63,942 bases of DNA from Phascolarctobacterium sp. (GCF_030531065.1 NZ_JAUNOQ010000002.1:1-63942); one strand, 5' to 3'; shown: positions 1 through 9,566, counted from the stretch's first letter. Numbers and translations are program-made. The notes: generated by a model not told the origin, from the letters alone.

Positions 1-656
1 ATTTTGAGATTAAAAACTTATGAAAATTTTACTTGACTTTTATTAGCAGGTCTTTCGCCCCCGAAAGAAGTTGCAAGAAAGGGGCAAACTTTTGAAAAGT
101 TTGACAAACGACGCTTTTTTGCCCGCACAAAAAAGCTTAGCAAAAAATGCTGGTTAAGAGAAAAAATTCTTTATTTGTAAGCGGACAATGCAATACTGTC
201 GGAAGAACGCAGCCCAATATCATTTGGGGTGCAGAAGGTTAGCGAGTGATAGTAGTTCACGCATTTCTGTAATGCAGAATTTATTTTTCCTATCCTAGTT
301 AATTCTTTTTACCTACGGCAGTACGCGCCGCGCAGACCGGAACGCACGCCGGCTGCGCAAGCAAGCTTTGTTTGCACAGTCTATGGTAGTACTACGCGAC
401 TTACTTCGTCTGCGAGGAGCGGCGAGCTGCCTTTCCCTGGTTGTGCGAACTTTAAGCGTCCGTCTCCCTATGCGGACGAAACTGCTAGGCGGCGGAATCC
501 GGCAAGCGGCTCAAGGCCCTTTTTGCATACTTTTTACCCTAAAGGGCACCGAGTCGTGCCTTTACGAAAAAGTATGATTACAAGCAGCTGCCACACGGCA
601 GCACGCCACAGTAAATCCCACACTAAAACTAAAACAAAACGAAAGGAAGATTACTC
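1..656. other. Left-edge non-coding region
   Basis: I see no convincing gene here. The stretch has AT-rich runs on the left and several short inverted repeats. A 69-codon open frame at 368-577 has arginine/leucine-rich, low-complexity composition, no ribosome binding site and no recognisable family, so I do not call it. The right end leads into the plus-strand small-gene operon that starts at 657, which has an AAGGAAG Shine-Dalgarno just upstream. The promoter of that operon probably lies here but I cannot assign it confidently. Confidence 0.5.
526..576. repeat. Long hairpin with CATACTTTTT arms
   Basis: The outer arms CATACTTTTT (526-535) and AAAAAGTATG (567-576) are perfect complements. 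Inside them GGGCAC and GTGCC form a second paired segment. It lies about 80 bp upstream of the small operon at 657. It could be a terminator of an upstream unit or part of a leader; nothing in the sequence decides between these. Confidence 0.4.
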
Positions 657-884
657 ATGCCCATCACCAAAACCATCGAAAAACGCTCTTTAATCTTAAA
701 CGTGGAGGACGGTACCAATGACGACGGCTCCATCAAAACCAAAGCCCGCACCTACAACAAAATCAAAGCGGCAGCTTCTGACGAAGCTATTGTCGCGGTT
801 GCTAACGCGCTGGGCGGCCTCATGGCTGCGCAGGTTCACAGCGTCAACGTCAGCGAAAAAGTAAAATTGGAAGACGTACAATAA
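657..884 (+). CDS. DUF1659 family protein
   Basis: A 75-residue protein beginning MPITKTIEKRSL. Its pattern of a short beta-rich N-terminus, a YNKIKAAASDEAIVAVANAL-like helix and a final VSEKVKLED strand matches the DUF1659 family of small Firmicute proteins. The function of the family is unknown. It is the first gene of a three-gene plus-strand operon: 17 bp separate it from the DUF2922 gene, which is followed by a YvrJ-type peptide. These three families commonly travel together in Firmicutes. A clear GAAAGGAAG ribosome binding site precedes the ATG. Confidence 0.8.
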   Translation: MPITKTIEKRSLILNVEDGTNDDGSIKTKARTYNKIKAAASDEAIVAVANALGGLMAAQVHSVNVSEKVKLEDVQ

Positions 885-901
885 TCAGGAGGTAACTACC
901 C

Positions 902-1114
902 ATGGAAAAAGAACTGCAATTAGTATTCACCACCGACCAAAATAAGAAGAAAATCATCACCGTGGCTAATCCCCGCGAGGACGTTACTCTGGATGAGGCT
1001 CAGGCCGCTATGCAGGTGCTTATCGAACAGGCTGTTTTTGAAAACGCCTCCGGCGAGCTGCCCGAAATTGCGGAAACGCGCATGCACACCTGCAACATGA
1101 CCGAGCTGCTGTAA
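902..1114 (+). CDS. DUF2922 family protein
   Basis: A 70-residue protein recognisable as DUF2922 by the N-terminal strand LQLVFTTDQNKKKIITVANP, followed by a helix with VTLDEAQAAMQVLIEQAVF. No enzymatic function is known. It is the middle gene of the DUF1659-DUF2922-YvrJ operon, preceded by AGGAGG with good spacing. The next gene starts 13 bp after its stop codon. Confidence 0.8.
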   Translation: MEKELQLVFTTDQNKKKIITVANPREDVTLDEAQAAMQVLIEQAVFENASGELPEIAETRMHTCNMTELL

Positions 1115-1127
1115 GGAGCTGATTTTC

Positions 1128-1274
1128 ATGGAGCTGGACAAGCTGCTGACCGCGGCCGCCGATTACGGCTTCCCCATGCTGGTGAGCTGTTACCTGCTCG
1201 TGCGCATGGAAAGCAAAATCGATAAGCTGAGCGCCAACATCGACGCCCTGACCCGCGTAATCGCCGCTAAATAG
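1128..1274 (+). CDS. YvrJ family small protein
   Basis: A 48-residue protein starting MELDKLLTAAADYGFPMLVS. One hydrophobic segment (about residues 13-26, YGFPMLVSCYLLVR) is followed by a charged helix (ESKIDKLSANIDALTRVI). This is the layout of YvrJ-family membrane peptides. GGAGCTGATTTTC precedes the ATG. It is the last gene of the three-gene operon and a terminator follows at 1310-1354. Function unknown. Confidence 0.75.
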   Translation: MELDKLLTAAADYGFPMLVSCYLLVRMESKIDKLSANIDALTRVIAAK

Positions 1275-1309
1275 TTATGCGTAAACACAGCCTGCGCCTC
1301 GCCTAACAC

Positions 1310-1354
1310 AAAACCGGAGCAATCGCAACTCTATGCTGTGACTGCTCCGGTTTT
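1310..1354. terminator. Bidirectional intrinsic terminator
   Basis: AAAACCGGAGCA and TGCTCCGGTTTT form a perfect 12-bp stem around a 21-nt loop. T-runs appear in either reading direction. It sits between the plus-strand small operon and the convergent minus-strand CorC gene, and could serve both. Confidence 0.85.
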
Positions 1355-1367
1355 AATTTATGCTATA

Positions 1368-2699
1368 TCAGCTTGATACAAGGTCTGCTTTGCTTACTAA
1401 AATTTTATCGATACGGTTGCCGTCCATATCCACTATTTCCAAATTCCAGGACGCCAGCGTTACGCTTTCGCCCTCTTGCGGGATATGCCCCAGAAGGGCA
1501 ACCATCAGGCCGCCCACAGTATTATAGCTTTTGCTCACCTGCTCCGCCGCCGTTTCCTCCAGCTCAAAATGCTCTATAAACTGGTTCAGGGGCAGCAGGC
1601 CGTCCACCAGCCAGCTATCCTTGCTGCGCTGGACAATTTTCTGCTCGATTACCTCGTCAAAGGACGGCACGTCACCCAGCAGATGCTCCACCACGTCGCG
1701 CAGCGTTACCATACCGGCTATGGAGCCAAATTCATCCACTACTAAAGCAATTTTTATGCGCTCCTGCTGAAACATTTTCAGCAGCGTATCGATACGCATA
1801 TTTTCGGGTACGTATAAGGGCTGGCGAATATGCTGCTCCAAATCGAAGCGCTGCTGCTCCAGACCGCCCAGCAAAAAGCGCTTGGTATAAACGATACCCA
1901 GCACATGGTCCAAGTCCTCGTCGGCTACTACAAAAGCCGAATAACGCTTTTCGCTCATCTGCGCCAAATGCTCCGCGTCACCGTCCCGCACATCCAGCCA
2001 ACTGATTTTGGTGCGCGGCGTCATAATAGCGCTCACCCGCAGGCTGTCCAGCTCTAAAGCGCTGATCATAATCCGCTTTTCCTCCGTATTAAACACGCCG
2101 TGGGAGGCTCCCTGCTCAATCAGCAATCGCAGCTCCTCCTCGCTGACCGGCTGTTCCTCCTGCCGTTCCAGATGCAGCAGCTGCAAAAGATAGCGCGTAG
2201 ACAGGCTCAACAAAAAAGTAAAGGGCTTAAACGCCGTTACCAACAGCTTAACCAAAGCCGAACAGCGCACAATCAGCGTTTCCGGATTGTTAATAGCGCA
2301 GCGTTTGGGAATCAGCTCGCCAAAGATAATGCTCAAATAGGTTACTGACGCTACCACCAAACCGTAGGCCAAAGGACGGGCGTAGGCCTCCATGCCCGGC
2401 ACATACTGCAGCATAGCCGCCAAAGGCGCGGCAAAGGCCGCGCCGCTGTATACGCCCGTGCCGATGCCAACCAGCGTAATGCCAATCTGCACCGTGGATA
2501 AAAATTCCGTAGGGTCCTGGGCCAGCTGCAAAATGTAGGCCGCGCCCTTGCTGCTTTCCGCTATTTGCTCCATACGGCTCCTGCGTGCCGATACCAAAGC
2601 CATTTCCATCATGGCCAGAATACCGTTAGCGCCAATCAATAAGAGAACGATTACCAGCTCCTGTAGATACCCAAAGGGGTCCATAAAATTCACACTCAC
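1368..2699 (-). CDS. HlyC/CorC-type membrane protein (CNNM, CBS pair, CorC_HlyC)
   Basis: A 443-residue protein with the usual three-part architecture. An N-terminal CNNM membrane domain (about residues 10-200, four hydrophobic stretches, MEMALVSARRSRM near residue 31) is followed by a CBS pair (about 210-335, opening with MTPRTKISWLDV). A C-terminal CorC_HlyC domain ends the protein (about 350-435, including DGLLPLNQF). Family members are proposed Mg2+/Co2+ efflux or divalent-cation homeostasis proteins; the older haemolysin label is not mechanistic. It starts 25 bp after the P-type cation ATPase stop codon, so the two are probably one ion-homeostasis operon. Confidence 0.85.
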   Translation of the reverse strand: MSVNFMDPFGYLQELVIVLLLIGANGILAMMEMALVSARRSRMEQIAESSKGAAYILQLAQDPTEFLSTVQIGITLVGIGTGVYSGAAFAAPLAAMLQYVPGMEAYARPLAYGLVVASVTYLSIIFGELIPKRCAINNPETLIVRCSALVKLLVTAFKPFTFLLSLSTRYLLQLLHLERQEEQPVSEEELRLLIEQGASHGVFNTEEKRIMISALELDSLRVSAIMTPRTKISWLDVRDGDAEHLAQMSEKRYSAFVVADEDLDHVLGIVYTKRFLLGGLEQQRFDLEQHIRQPLYVPENMRIDTLLKMFQQERIKIALVVDEFGSIAGMVTLRDVVEHLLGDVPSFDEVIEQKIVQRSKDSWLVDGLLPLNQFIEHFELEETAAEQVSKSYNTVGGLMVALLGHIPQEGESVTLASWNLEIVDMDGNRIDKILVSKADLVSS

Positions 2700-2724
2700 T
2701 TCCTTAAACTTAAATTTAAAATTT

Positions 2725-5352
2725 TTATTCAGCGTTACGCTTTGCCAGCAGCTTACGCAGCAGGTCCACCGCTATTATGGACACGCCGCAGAAAATCACT
2801 GCCAGCCATTCCTGCGCATTCAGCGGCGCTGTACGCAGTATGCTGCCGCCCACATAGGTAAGCAGCACCTGAATGGCCACAATCAGCGCCATAACCTGCA
2901 AAAAACCTTTATTAAGCTCCAGATTTTTCAGCAGCTGCAAATCCTTCGTGCGCACGTTAAAGCCGTTGGCCACCGCCATAAAAATGTAGGCGCAGAAAAA
3001 GCCCGTATAGGTGTAAATATGATCCGCCGCGTCGCGGAACAGATGGTCCACCCAGGCGCTTTTAAAAAAGGCAATGGCTACCAAGGTCATGTACGCGCCG
3101 CCCATAGCGATGCTGGCGAACATTGCACGGCTGACGAGAGGCGCGCTGCGGCGTTTAGGCCGTTCCTGCAAATATTCGGCCAAAGCCGGCTCGCCGCCAA
3201 AGGCCAAAGCCGCCAGCGTATCCATGACCAGATTGATCCACAAAATCTGCGTAATCGTCAACGGCTTATCGATACCGATAAAAGGAGCGATAAAGCTGAT
3301 GGCGACCGCCGAAAGGTTTATCGTCAGCTGAAAGACAATAAATTTGCAGATAGAATTATAAATGGTACGGCCATAGAGTATCGCTTTCTTGATACTCAGG
3401 AAATTATCGTCCAAGATAACGATATCGCCCGCTTCCTTGGCGACCTCCGTACCGCTGCCCATGGCAAAGCCAACGTCCGCCTTTTTCAGCGCCGGGGAAT
3501 CGTTCACGCCGTCGCCGGTCATGCCCACCACCAGATTCAGCTCCTGGGACAAGCGCACCAAACGCGATTTATCCATGGGCAAGGCCCGCGCTACCACCCG
3601 CAAACGCGGCAGCAGCAGCTTAACCTCCTCGTCGCTCAGCGCGGCTAGCTCCGCCGACGACCACACAATTTCCTCCGGACGGCGCAAAAGCCCCGCGTCT
3701 TTGGCAATGGCTACGGCAGTTTCCTTGCGGTCGCCCGTAATCATCACCACCTGCACCCCCGCCGCCTGCACTGCGGCGATAGCTTCCGCCGCCTCCGGGC
3801 GCACATCGTCGCGGATAGCGACTACGCCCACCAGCGTCAAGCCCTCCTGCGGCGCGTCGTCCTCCGGCGTTCCCTCGTAAGTACACAGCGCCAGCATACG
3901 AATAGCCTGACCGGCCAGCTCCAGCATCCGTTTCTCCAACCGCTGCTGCATAGCCGCGGTAAAGGGCTGCCTGCTACCGTCCTGCGCCCAATAGTAAGCG
4001 GTGCGCAGCAGCAGCTTTTCCGGCGCTCCCTTGACTAAGCAGTAAGAACCGCCGCTGCCCTTGACCTGCGCCCAGGAATATTTGCTGGCGCTGTTGAAAG
4101 GCACAAAGCGTATCCGTTCCGGCGTCCGCTCCATGCGGTAATCAGCCAGATACTTGTTCAGCGCGGCCTCGGTCATATTGCCGCCCACAATACTGCCCGC
4201 CGTTACCGCCGCCGACGTGTTTAAAACCACCTGCTGATAGGTCAGTTCCTTAATTTTTTCCGGCAGCTCGCCAAACCCGACATACTCCTGCATATCGCCG
4301 GTCAAAAAGCGCACTACCTCCAGCTTTCCTTTAGTTATTGTACCCGTCTTATCCGTAAAAAGCAAATTTAAACTGCCGGCCGTTTCAATGCCCACCAATT
4401 TGCGCACCAAAACATTATCGTTCAGCATTTTGCGCATATTCAGCGAAGAAACAATGGCTATCATCAGCGGCAGCCCTTCGGGCACTGCCATAACGATAAT
4501 AATAATGCCCAAAATAACAGCCTGCAGCAAATCGCCCGCCACCTGCGTCATATTGGCAGTATAAGCGGCAAAGCCGCCTGCCAGCAGCATCTTATGCAGC
4601 ATCACCGCCACGGCAATCAGCACGCCGCCGGCGTAACCGAATTTACTTATCTGCCGCGCCAGCCCTTTCAGCTTCAGCTTCAGCGGGCTGTCGCGCTCAT
4701 CGTCCTGCAGCTCCCTGGTCAGCTGCCCATAGACCGATGCGTCGCCTACCTTGACAGCCTGCATTACGCCTGTGCCCTCTACCACTACGCTGCCGCGGTA
4801 CAAGCGGTGCTCGTCCAAAAAATCCGTCCCGCCTGCTTCCCAAACAAAGCCCTGGGGCGCTACGCTTTTGGCGGCTTCCTCGCTTTCGCCGTTCAACGCC
4901 GCCTGGTCCAGCTTTAGCGAACCCTCCAGCAGCACGCCGTCCACGGGCACCTTATCGCCGGCCTGCAAAATAACGGCGTCCCCCGCCACTAAATCGTCAA
5001 TGGCGATTTCCCGCGGTTCGCCGTCGCGCCAAACGCGGCAGCGAATGCGAGCCGCTTCCTCCTGCAATTTTTGAAAAGCATTTTCATTGCTGTATTCCGA
5101 CCAGGTCGAAACAAATGTAGCTAAAATGATGGCCATAAAAATGCCCGCAGTTTCCAGCCAATCGCCATGCCCTAGATAAGCAAAGGCCGCGTTGACCAGC
5201 AAAGCCAGCAGCAAAATCTTAATCATCGGGTCCCGAAAATTTTCCCACAGCTTATCCCAAAAGGTAGCGCGCGGCGGCGCGGACAGCGCGTTGCCGCCAT
5301 ACTTTTTGCGGGCTTCAGCAGCCTGAGCCGCAGTTAAACCATACTTTTGCAT
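2725..5352 (-). CDS. P2-type Ca2+-transporting ATPase
   Basis: An 875-residue P-type ATPase. It shows the N-terminal cation-ATPase segment (KYGLTAAQAAEARKKYGGN), an A-domain motif LNGES in place of the usual TGES, and the membrane motif VPEGLP. It also has the phosphorylation motif DKTGT (Asp about residue 334), MITGDRKETA, the hinge MTGDGVNDSPALKKADVG and a C-terminal multi-helix domain. VPEGLP and overall order point to the P2A/P2B calcium pumps, which extrude Ca2+ from the cytoplasm. I choose the ATG at 5352 because GGAGGTAGGAAA precedes it; the frame can be opened further upstream only with an unsupported TTG. Confidence 0.9.
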   Translation of the reverse strand: MQKYGLTAAQAAEARKKYGGNALSAPPRATFWDKLWENFRDPMIKILLLALLVNAAFAYLGHGDWLETAGIFMAIILATFVSTWSEYSNENAFQKLQEEAARIRCRVWRDGEPREIAIDDLVAGDAVILQAGDKVPVDGVLLEGSLKLDQAALNGESEEAAKSVAPQGFVWEAGGTDFLDEHRLYRGSVVVEGTGVMQAVKVGDASVYGQLTRELQDDERDSPLKLKLKGLARQISKFGYAGGVLIAVAVMLHKMLLAGGFAAYTANMTQVAGDLLQAVILGIIIIVMAVPEGLPLMIAIVSSLNMRKMLNDNVLVRKLVGIETAGSLNLLFTDKTGTITKGKLEVVRFLTGDMQEYVGFGELPEKIKELTYQQVVLNTSAAVTAGSIVGGNMTEAALNKYLADYRMERTPERIRFVPFNSASKYSWAQVKGSGGSYCLVKGAPEKLLLRTAYYWAQDGSRQPFTAAMQQRLEKRMLELAGQAIRMLALCTYEGTPEDDAPQEGLTLVGVVAIRDDVRPEAAEAIAAVQAAGVQVVMITGDRKETAVAIAKDAGLLRRPEEIVWSSAELAALSDEEVKLLLPRLRVVARALPMDKSRLVRLSQELNLVVGMTGDGVNDSPALKKADVGFAMGSGTEVAKEAGDIVILDDNFLSIKKAILYGRTIYNSICKFIVFQLTINLSAVAISFIAPFIGIDKPLTITQILWINLVMDTLAALAFGGEPALAEYLQERPKRRSAPLVSRAMFASIAMGGAYMTLVAIAFFKSAWVDHLFRDAADHIYTYTGFFCAYIFMAVANGFNVRTKDLQLLKNLELNKGFLQVMALIVAIQVLLTYVGGSILRTAPLNAQEWLAVIFCGVSIIAVDLLRKLLAKRNAE

Positions 5353-5471
5353 TTTCCTACCTCCAATAATCCGCAAAATTTATCGCTGAATATCTATCTC
5401 AAGAAAGCTCCGCTTCTTGCCGGTTTGACCGCAAACCGCGGCATGGCGGCGGCAGCCTTCGTCCAATAATA

Positions 5472-5520
5472 TAAAAAAGCGAGACGATGCCATAGTAAAT
5501 CTACTATAACAAAGTCTCGC
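5472..5520 (-). terminator. Intrinsic terminator of the YbjN-like gene
   Basis: On the minus strand GCGAGAC and GTCTCGC form a stem closed by an inner ATAGTAGATTTACTAT palindrome, and TTTTTTAT follows. It lies downstream of the minus-strand gene at 5627-6058. Confidence 0.8.
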
Positions 5521-5626
5521 CATTTACTCGCAAGCCGGATTTAAAAAATCGTACTGACGGCTGTGCAAACACGGGCGGCAGGCCCATGCCAGCTACTCCC
5601 CTTATTACAAAACGGGATTTATGAAA

Positions 5627-6058
5627 TTAGTTGGACCAAACGGTCTTCATCAGCTTGGAATACTCTTCCATGAGGTGCTTCAGCACTACGTCGATAACAG
5701 CGTGTACCATTTCGGGTACGAACTGCTCGTCCGTAGAAGGAATGCAGCTTTCGATAACCACGTCGCCATTGGGAGCGGCATAATATTTGAAAACCTTGTA
5801 ATTTTCATTCAGCTTGTTGAGGTGCTCCATAACGGCAGCCTTATTACCCTCTTTTACCAGACCGGCGCCAACGCGAACCTGCAGCATGACATAAATGCTG
5901 TCGTCGATAACCAGCATGGTGGGCAGGTTTTGGCCTTCAACCTCCATAGCGGAACGATAAACTACAGGATGCAGATCGCCTTCCACCTCTTGCACCTGAA
6001 ATACTTTAATGCCTTTTTCATCCAAAAATTTATTAAACTTTTCAGCTTTAGTATTCAT
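5627..6058 (-). CDS. YbjN domain-like protein
   Basis: A 143-residue soluble protein. The order of a short helix (KFNKFLDEKGI), beta strands, a helix (KAAVMEHLNKLNENYKVFKYY), strands (GDVVIESCI) and a long C-terminal helix (VHAVIDVVLKHLMEEYSKLM) matches the YbjN fold, which resembles type III secretion chaperones. No catalytic residues are evident. I place the start at the ATG at 6058, seven bases after GAGG; the GTG one codon upstream lies too close to that site. It is a monocistronic gene with its own terminator. The family call rests on pattern, not a profile search. Confidence 0.55.
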   Translation of the reverse strand: MNTKAEKFNKFLDEKGIKVFQVQEVEGDLHPVVYRSAMEVEGQNLPTMLVIDDSIYVMLQVRVGAGLVKEGNKAAVMEHLNKLNENYKVFKYYAAPNGDVVIESCIPSTDEQFVPEMVHAVIDVVLKHLMEEYSKLMKTVWSN

Positions 6059-6186
6059 CACACAACCTCGCTTTACTACTTAGTTATTTATATTATACAC
6101 TAAAAAAGCTTTTTATGATATTAGTTTTTGACTCAAATACGCTTTTCATAAAAATTTTACAAACGACTTTTCTCTGCACGCAGGCG

Positions 6187-7392
6187 TCAGCATTGGCAGT
6201 CTGCGCTATTCTGATTTTTTTCCAACAGCTCCTGGGCAAAATCATAACCAAATTGCTCGGCCGCGTCTAAATTTACGGTCTGCGGCGTCCATTTGCATTG
6301 ATAGCCCGGCAGCACCTCCGGCACAAATTTACCCAGCATTTCTTCCATATCCTTCTGCGCGCCTCCGGCCCAGCCAAAGGTACCGAAGGAAGCTGCTTTT
6401 TTGCCGACCGGAGCCAAGCCCTTAATATAGGTCAGGAAGGACCCCATGGAGGGCATCATGCCGCTGTTCAGGGTAGGCGAGCCCACCAGCAGGCCGGACG
6501 CCGTAAACAGCTCGGCAGCAACGGTGCTGTTAGGCGTCTGACTGAGCTTGAACACCTTAACCACTATGCCTGCGCGCTGCGCGCCTCTGGCGATAGCGCG
6601 GGCCAGCTTTTCCGTGCCGCCCCACATACTGTCGTAGGCGATAACCAGGCTGCCGTCGCACACGCCCTGCCCCCACTTGCCGTAGCAGGCCAAAATATCG
6701 GCAATGCCGCTGCGCCAGATAACGCCGTGAGAGGGCGCAATCAGCTTAATATCCAAACCGCCCAGCTTTGCCAAAGCCTTGCCAATCAGCTTGGCGTAGG
6801 GCCACAGAATATTGGCGAAATATTTCTGCGCTTCATAAAACAGCTCGCCCTGGTCCACCTCGTCGTCAAAACGCTTGCTGGTAGCGTAATGCTGGCCGAA
6901 AGCGTCGTTGGAAAACAAAATTTTTTCTTCCGCGCAGTAAGTAGCCATATTATCGGGCCAGTGCAGCATCGTCATCATAGCGAAGGTCAAATTGCGCTTG
7001 CCGATATTCAGCGTCGCGCCGTCCTTCACTACCGTAAAATCAAATATATCGCCGTAATGCTGGATGGCCTCGTTCTTGCCCGCCATGGAAATAATAAATT
7101 TAGCGTTAGGGCAGGCCTTAGCCAGCGCGGGCATTGCGCCCGAATGATCCGGCTCCACATGATTGATAACTATATAATCCACGCTTTCCAGCGGCGTTAC
7201 CTGGCTGATATTGCGCAACAGCTCCTCGGCAAAGGGAGCTTTAACCGTATCGATCAGCGTAATCTTCTCATCCATAAGCAAATAAGAATTATAGGTTGCG
7301 CCGCGCTCCGTCTTGTAGCCGTGAAAATCGCGCACAGCCCAATCCTGTACGCCAACGTCGTAAATATCCGGTTTTATTTGCAAAGGTAACAT
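6187..7392 (-). CDS. Flavodiiron protein (FprA-type A-type flavoprotein)
   Basis: A 401-residue protein with two domains. The N-terminal metallo-beta-lactamase-like domain (about 1-245) carries the diiron ligands: H78, E80, D82 and H83 in NHVEPDHSG, then His in MLHWPDN, Asp in SNDAFG and His in APSHGVIWR. The C-terminal flavodoxin domain (about 255-395) opens with VIAYDSMWGGTEKLA, the FMN phosphate loop. Flavodiiron proteins reduce O2 to water and/or NO to N2O and protect anaerobes. No rubredoxin domain is fused, so an external electron donor is needed. It is preceded by a strong sigma-70-type promoter and seems monocistronic. Confidence 0.92.
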   Translation of the reverse strand: MLPLQIKPDIYDVGVQDWAVRDFHGYKTERGATYNSYLLMDEKITLIDTVKAPFAEELLRNISQVTPLESVDYIVINHVEPDHSGAMPALAKACPNAKFIISMAGKNEAIQHYGDIFDFTVVKDGATLNIGKRNLTFAMMTMLHWPDNMATYCAEEKILFSNDAFGQHYATSKRFDDEVDQGELFYEAQKYFANILWPYAKLIGKALAKLGGLDIKLIAPSHGVIWRSGIADILACYGKWGQGVCDGSLVIAYDSMWGGTEKLARAIARGAQRAGIVVKVFKLSQTPNSTVAAELFTASGLLVGSPTLNSGMMPSMGSFLTYIKGLAPVGKKAASFGTFGWAGGAQKDMEEMLGKFVPEVLPGYQCKWTPQTVNLDAAEQFGYDFAQELLEKNQNSADCQC

Positions 7393-7467
7393 TTGCGTTC
7401 TCTCCTTTTGCTTGATATTTAGTGTGCCAAAGCACAGCTTATGCTGGTTTACACTATTTACGGCTTA

Positions 7468-7497
7468 ATTATACAATATTTATAGGTTAGTTGTCAA
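7468..7497 (-). promoter_or_regulatory. Promoter of the flavodiiron gene
   Basis: Consensus -35 TTGACA (7492-7497) and -10 TATAAT (7468-7473) are separated by 18 bp, 75 bp upstream of the start codon. Confidence 0.8.
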
Positions 7498-7609
7498 ATA
7501 TTGCGAAATGCAAATTAAAAATTCTGCATGAGCAACACAAAAGCAAATCCATAATCCGTCTGCTTTCATGCATAGCGGTAAGCAATCCTTTAACTGACGT
7601 CCATATTCT

Positions 7610-9349
7610 TCAACGACCCGTCTCGTGCAGCTCGCCTAAACGCGCGCTGCGCGCATTTTTGTCCAAATATAATTGTAGTTGATGGAATTTATTCAAAGTG
7701 CTGCGATGGCCGACGCTGACCACCGTAGTCTGCGGCAGACGTTCCGCCAGCAGCCGGTACATTGCCGCCTCCGTCTCCTCATCCAGCGCCGAAGTCGCCT
7801 CATCTAGAAACAGCCAGATAGGCTGCTGGATGTGGGCGCGTACAAACGCCAGTCGCTGCTGTTCGCCGACGGATAAAACATGGCTCCAATCGGCCGCCAT
7901 GTCCAGCTTATCCTGCAAATAACCAATCTGGCAGGTTTCCATCAACCGCTTCAGCGCTTCGTCGCTCACCGGCTTAGTCCCCGGATACAGCAAAGCCTCG
8001 CGCAGCGTGCCCAAAGGCAGGTAAGGCTTCTGCGGAATAAACATCAGCTCGTCGGTCTTGGGCAGATTTATCTTGCCTTCAACAAAGGGCCAGATACCTG
8101 CCACCGCGCGCAGCAAGGTACTCTTGCCGCTGCCGCTGACGCCTTTAATCAGCACGTTCTTCCCCGGCTCCAGCTTAAAGCAAATATTCTGCAGCAGCGG
8201 CGAGCCGTCAGGCAAATTCACCTGCATGTTTTCCGCGCTAACAGCCGCCGAGGTAGCGAAACGCTCCAGGTGGAAACGCTCCGCGTCGGCGGAAACCTCC
8301 TGCATATGCCTGCCGAAATAAGTCAAACGCATTACCACCGCCTGCCATTGCGCAATGCTGGTGTACATATCCACAAAATACGACAGCGCACCCTGCACAT
8401 TGCCAAAGGCGCTGGATACCTGCATCAAGCCGCCTAAAGTAAATTCCTTGCTCAAATAACGGTTCATGGCCGCCACAAACGGAAAAATAATGGCGATCTG
8501 CGAATAGCCGGAGTTCAGCCACACCAGCTGCTTCTGCTTATTAACCAGCTTCCAGAAATTCTCCAGCAGCAGCTTGAAGCGGTCCTTAAAAACCACGCCC
8601 TCCTGGCCCTCGCCCCGGTAGAAGGCGACGCTTTCGGCGCTCTCGCGCAGGCGAATCATGCTGAAACGAAAATCAGCCTCGTAGCGCTGTTGAATAAAAT
8701 TCAACTGTACCAGCTTGCGGCCCACAATATGCGTAATATAAGTGCCGATGATGGAATAAATCAGCGCCGCCCAGAACAGATAGCCTTCAATAGTCCAGCT
8801 ATGCCCTAAGAGCTGCATAGTAAAGGGGCCGGACATCTTATACAAAATAACTACAAAGGAAGCAAAGGTGCAGAAGGCCTTGAGCAGGCCCACGCTGAAG
8901 CTCAGCGTCATTTCCACAAACAGGCGCACGTCCTCGCTGATACGCTGGTCGGGGTTATCCGTGTCCTTGCCGAACATCTGCAAATGGTAGTAGGTTTTAT
9001 TTTTCAGCCAGATATCGATAAAACGATTAGTCAGCCAACGGCGCCAGTGCAAAATCAGCGTCTGCTGCAAATAGTAGGAATACACGGCCAAAATAATGTA
9101 GATGGCCGCCAGCCAGGAAAAATGCAGCAGCTCGTCAAAAATCTTTTCCGTTTCGTAATTCTGTAAAGCGCTGTAAAAGCTGTTGTTCCATTGATTGAGC
9201 AGCACCAGCATATAAACTATGCCCAGCGTCAGGGAAATGATGCAGCCCAAAAGGAAGAAAGCCTTCTTCTTTTCCTCGGACTGCCAATAGCTTTTAGTCA
9301 AATACCATACGTCTCTAAAAAACTGCCGCGATAAAGCGAATTTATACAC
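7610..9349 (-). CDS. ABC transporter, fused membrane and ATPase domains (SbmA/BacA/YddA type)
   Basis: A 579-residue half-transporter. Residues about 1-330 form an ABC_membrane_2 domain (several helices; YWQSEEKKKAFFLLGCI near the start, DNPDQRISEDVRLFVE cytoplasmic motif). Residues about 370-575 are the ATPase with Walker A GVSGSGKST, signature LSVGEQQR and Walker B WLFLDEATSALD. The DNPDQRI motif and the degenerate signature are typical of the SbmA/BacA/YddA group, which includes peptide and vitamin B12 importers. The substrate is unknown. I start at GTG 9349, preceded by GAGAGGGGCGTTGGC; the frame is open for 39 more codons upstream but without a ribosome binding site. Confidence 0.82.
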   Translation of the reverse strand: MYKFALSRQFFRDVWYLTKSYWQSEEKKKAFFLLGCIISLTLGIVYMLVLLNQWNNSFYSALQNYETEKIFDELLHFSWLAAIYIILAVYSYYLQQTLILHWRRWLTNRFIDIWLKNKTYYHLQMFGKDTDNPDQRISEDVRLFVEMTLSFSVGLLKAFCTFASFVVILYKMSGPFTMQLLGHSWTIEGYLFWAALIYSIIGTYITHIVGRKLVQLNFIQQRYEADFRFSMIRLRESAESVAFYRGEGQEGVVFKDRFKLLLENFWKLVNKQKQLVWLNSGYSQIAIIFPFVAAMNRYLSKEFTLGGLMQVSSAFGNVQGALSYFVDMYTSIAQWQAVVMRLTYFGRHMQEVSADAERFHLERFATSAAVSAENMQVNLPDGSPLLQNICFKLEPGKNVLIKGVSGSGKSTLLRAVAGIWPFVEGKINLPKTDELMFIPQKPYLPLGTLREALLYPGTKPVSDEALKRLMETCQIGYLQDKLDMAADWSHVLSVGEQQRLAFVRAHIQQPIWLFLDEATSALDEETEAAMYRLLAERLPQTTVVSVGHRSTLNKFHQLQLYLDKNARSARLGELHETGR

Positions 9350-9465
9350 GCCAACGCCCCTCTCTAAAGCAAAATAAATATTGAAGCTAACGATATTATA
9401 GCATACTTTACGGCAGCATATTTTATATTTTTGTGACACGCGCGGCGGCAAAGCAATCTTTATCA

Positions 9466-9505
9466 CAAAAAAGCCAAAAGGACGGCCTGCGCGCGCAAGC
9501 CGTCC
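9466..9505 (-). terminator. Intrinsic terminator after the alcohol dehydrogenase
   Basis: On the minus strand GGACGGC (from 9505) and GCCGTCC (to 9480) flank a GC-rich loop and are followed by TTTTGGCTTTTTT. It ends the RibD-like - alcohol dehydrogenase operon. Confidence 0.85.
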
Positions 9506-9566
9506 TGATAACTAGTCTGTATATCTTTTTTACTACGCGGCGCTGTGCGGACAAGCGCCGTTATTT

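Noticed and set aside
368-577. A 69-codon plus-strand frame in the left intergenic region
   Set aside because: No ribosome binding site, biased composition and overlap with the 526-576 hairpin; likely chance.
2548-3648. A 366-codon plus-strand open frame opposite the P-type ATPase and CorC genes
   Set aside because: It crosses two real genes on the other strand, is rich in His/Gln/Arg as antisense frames in GC-biased genes are, and has no Shine-Dalgarno.
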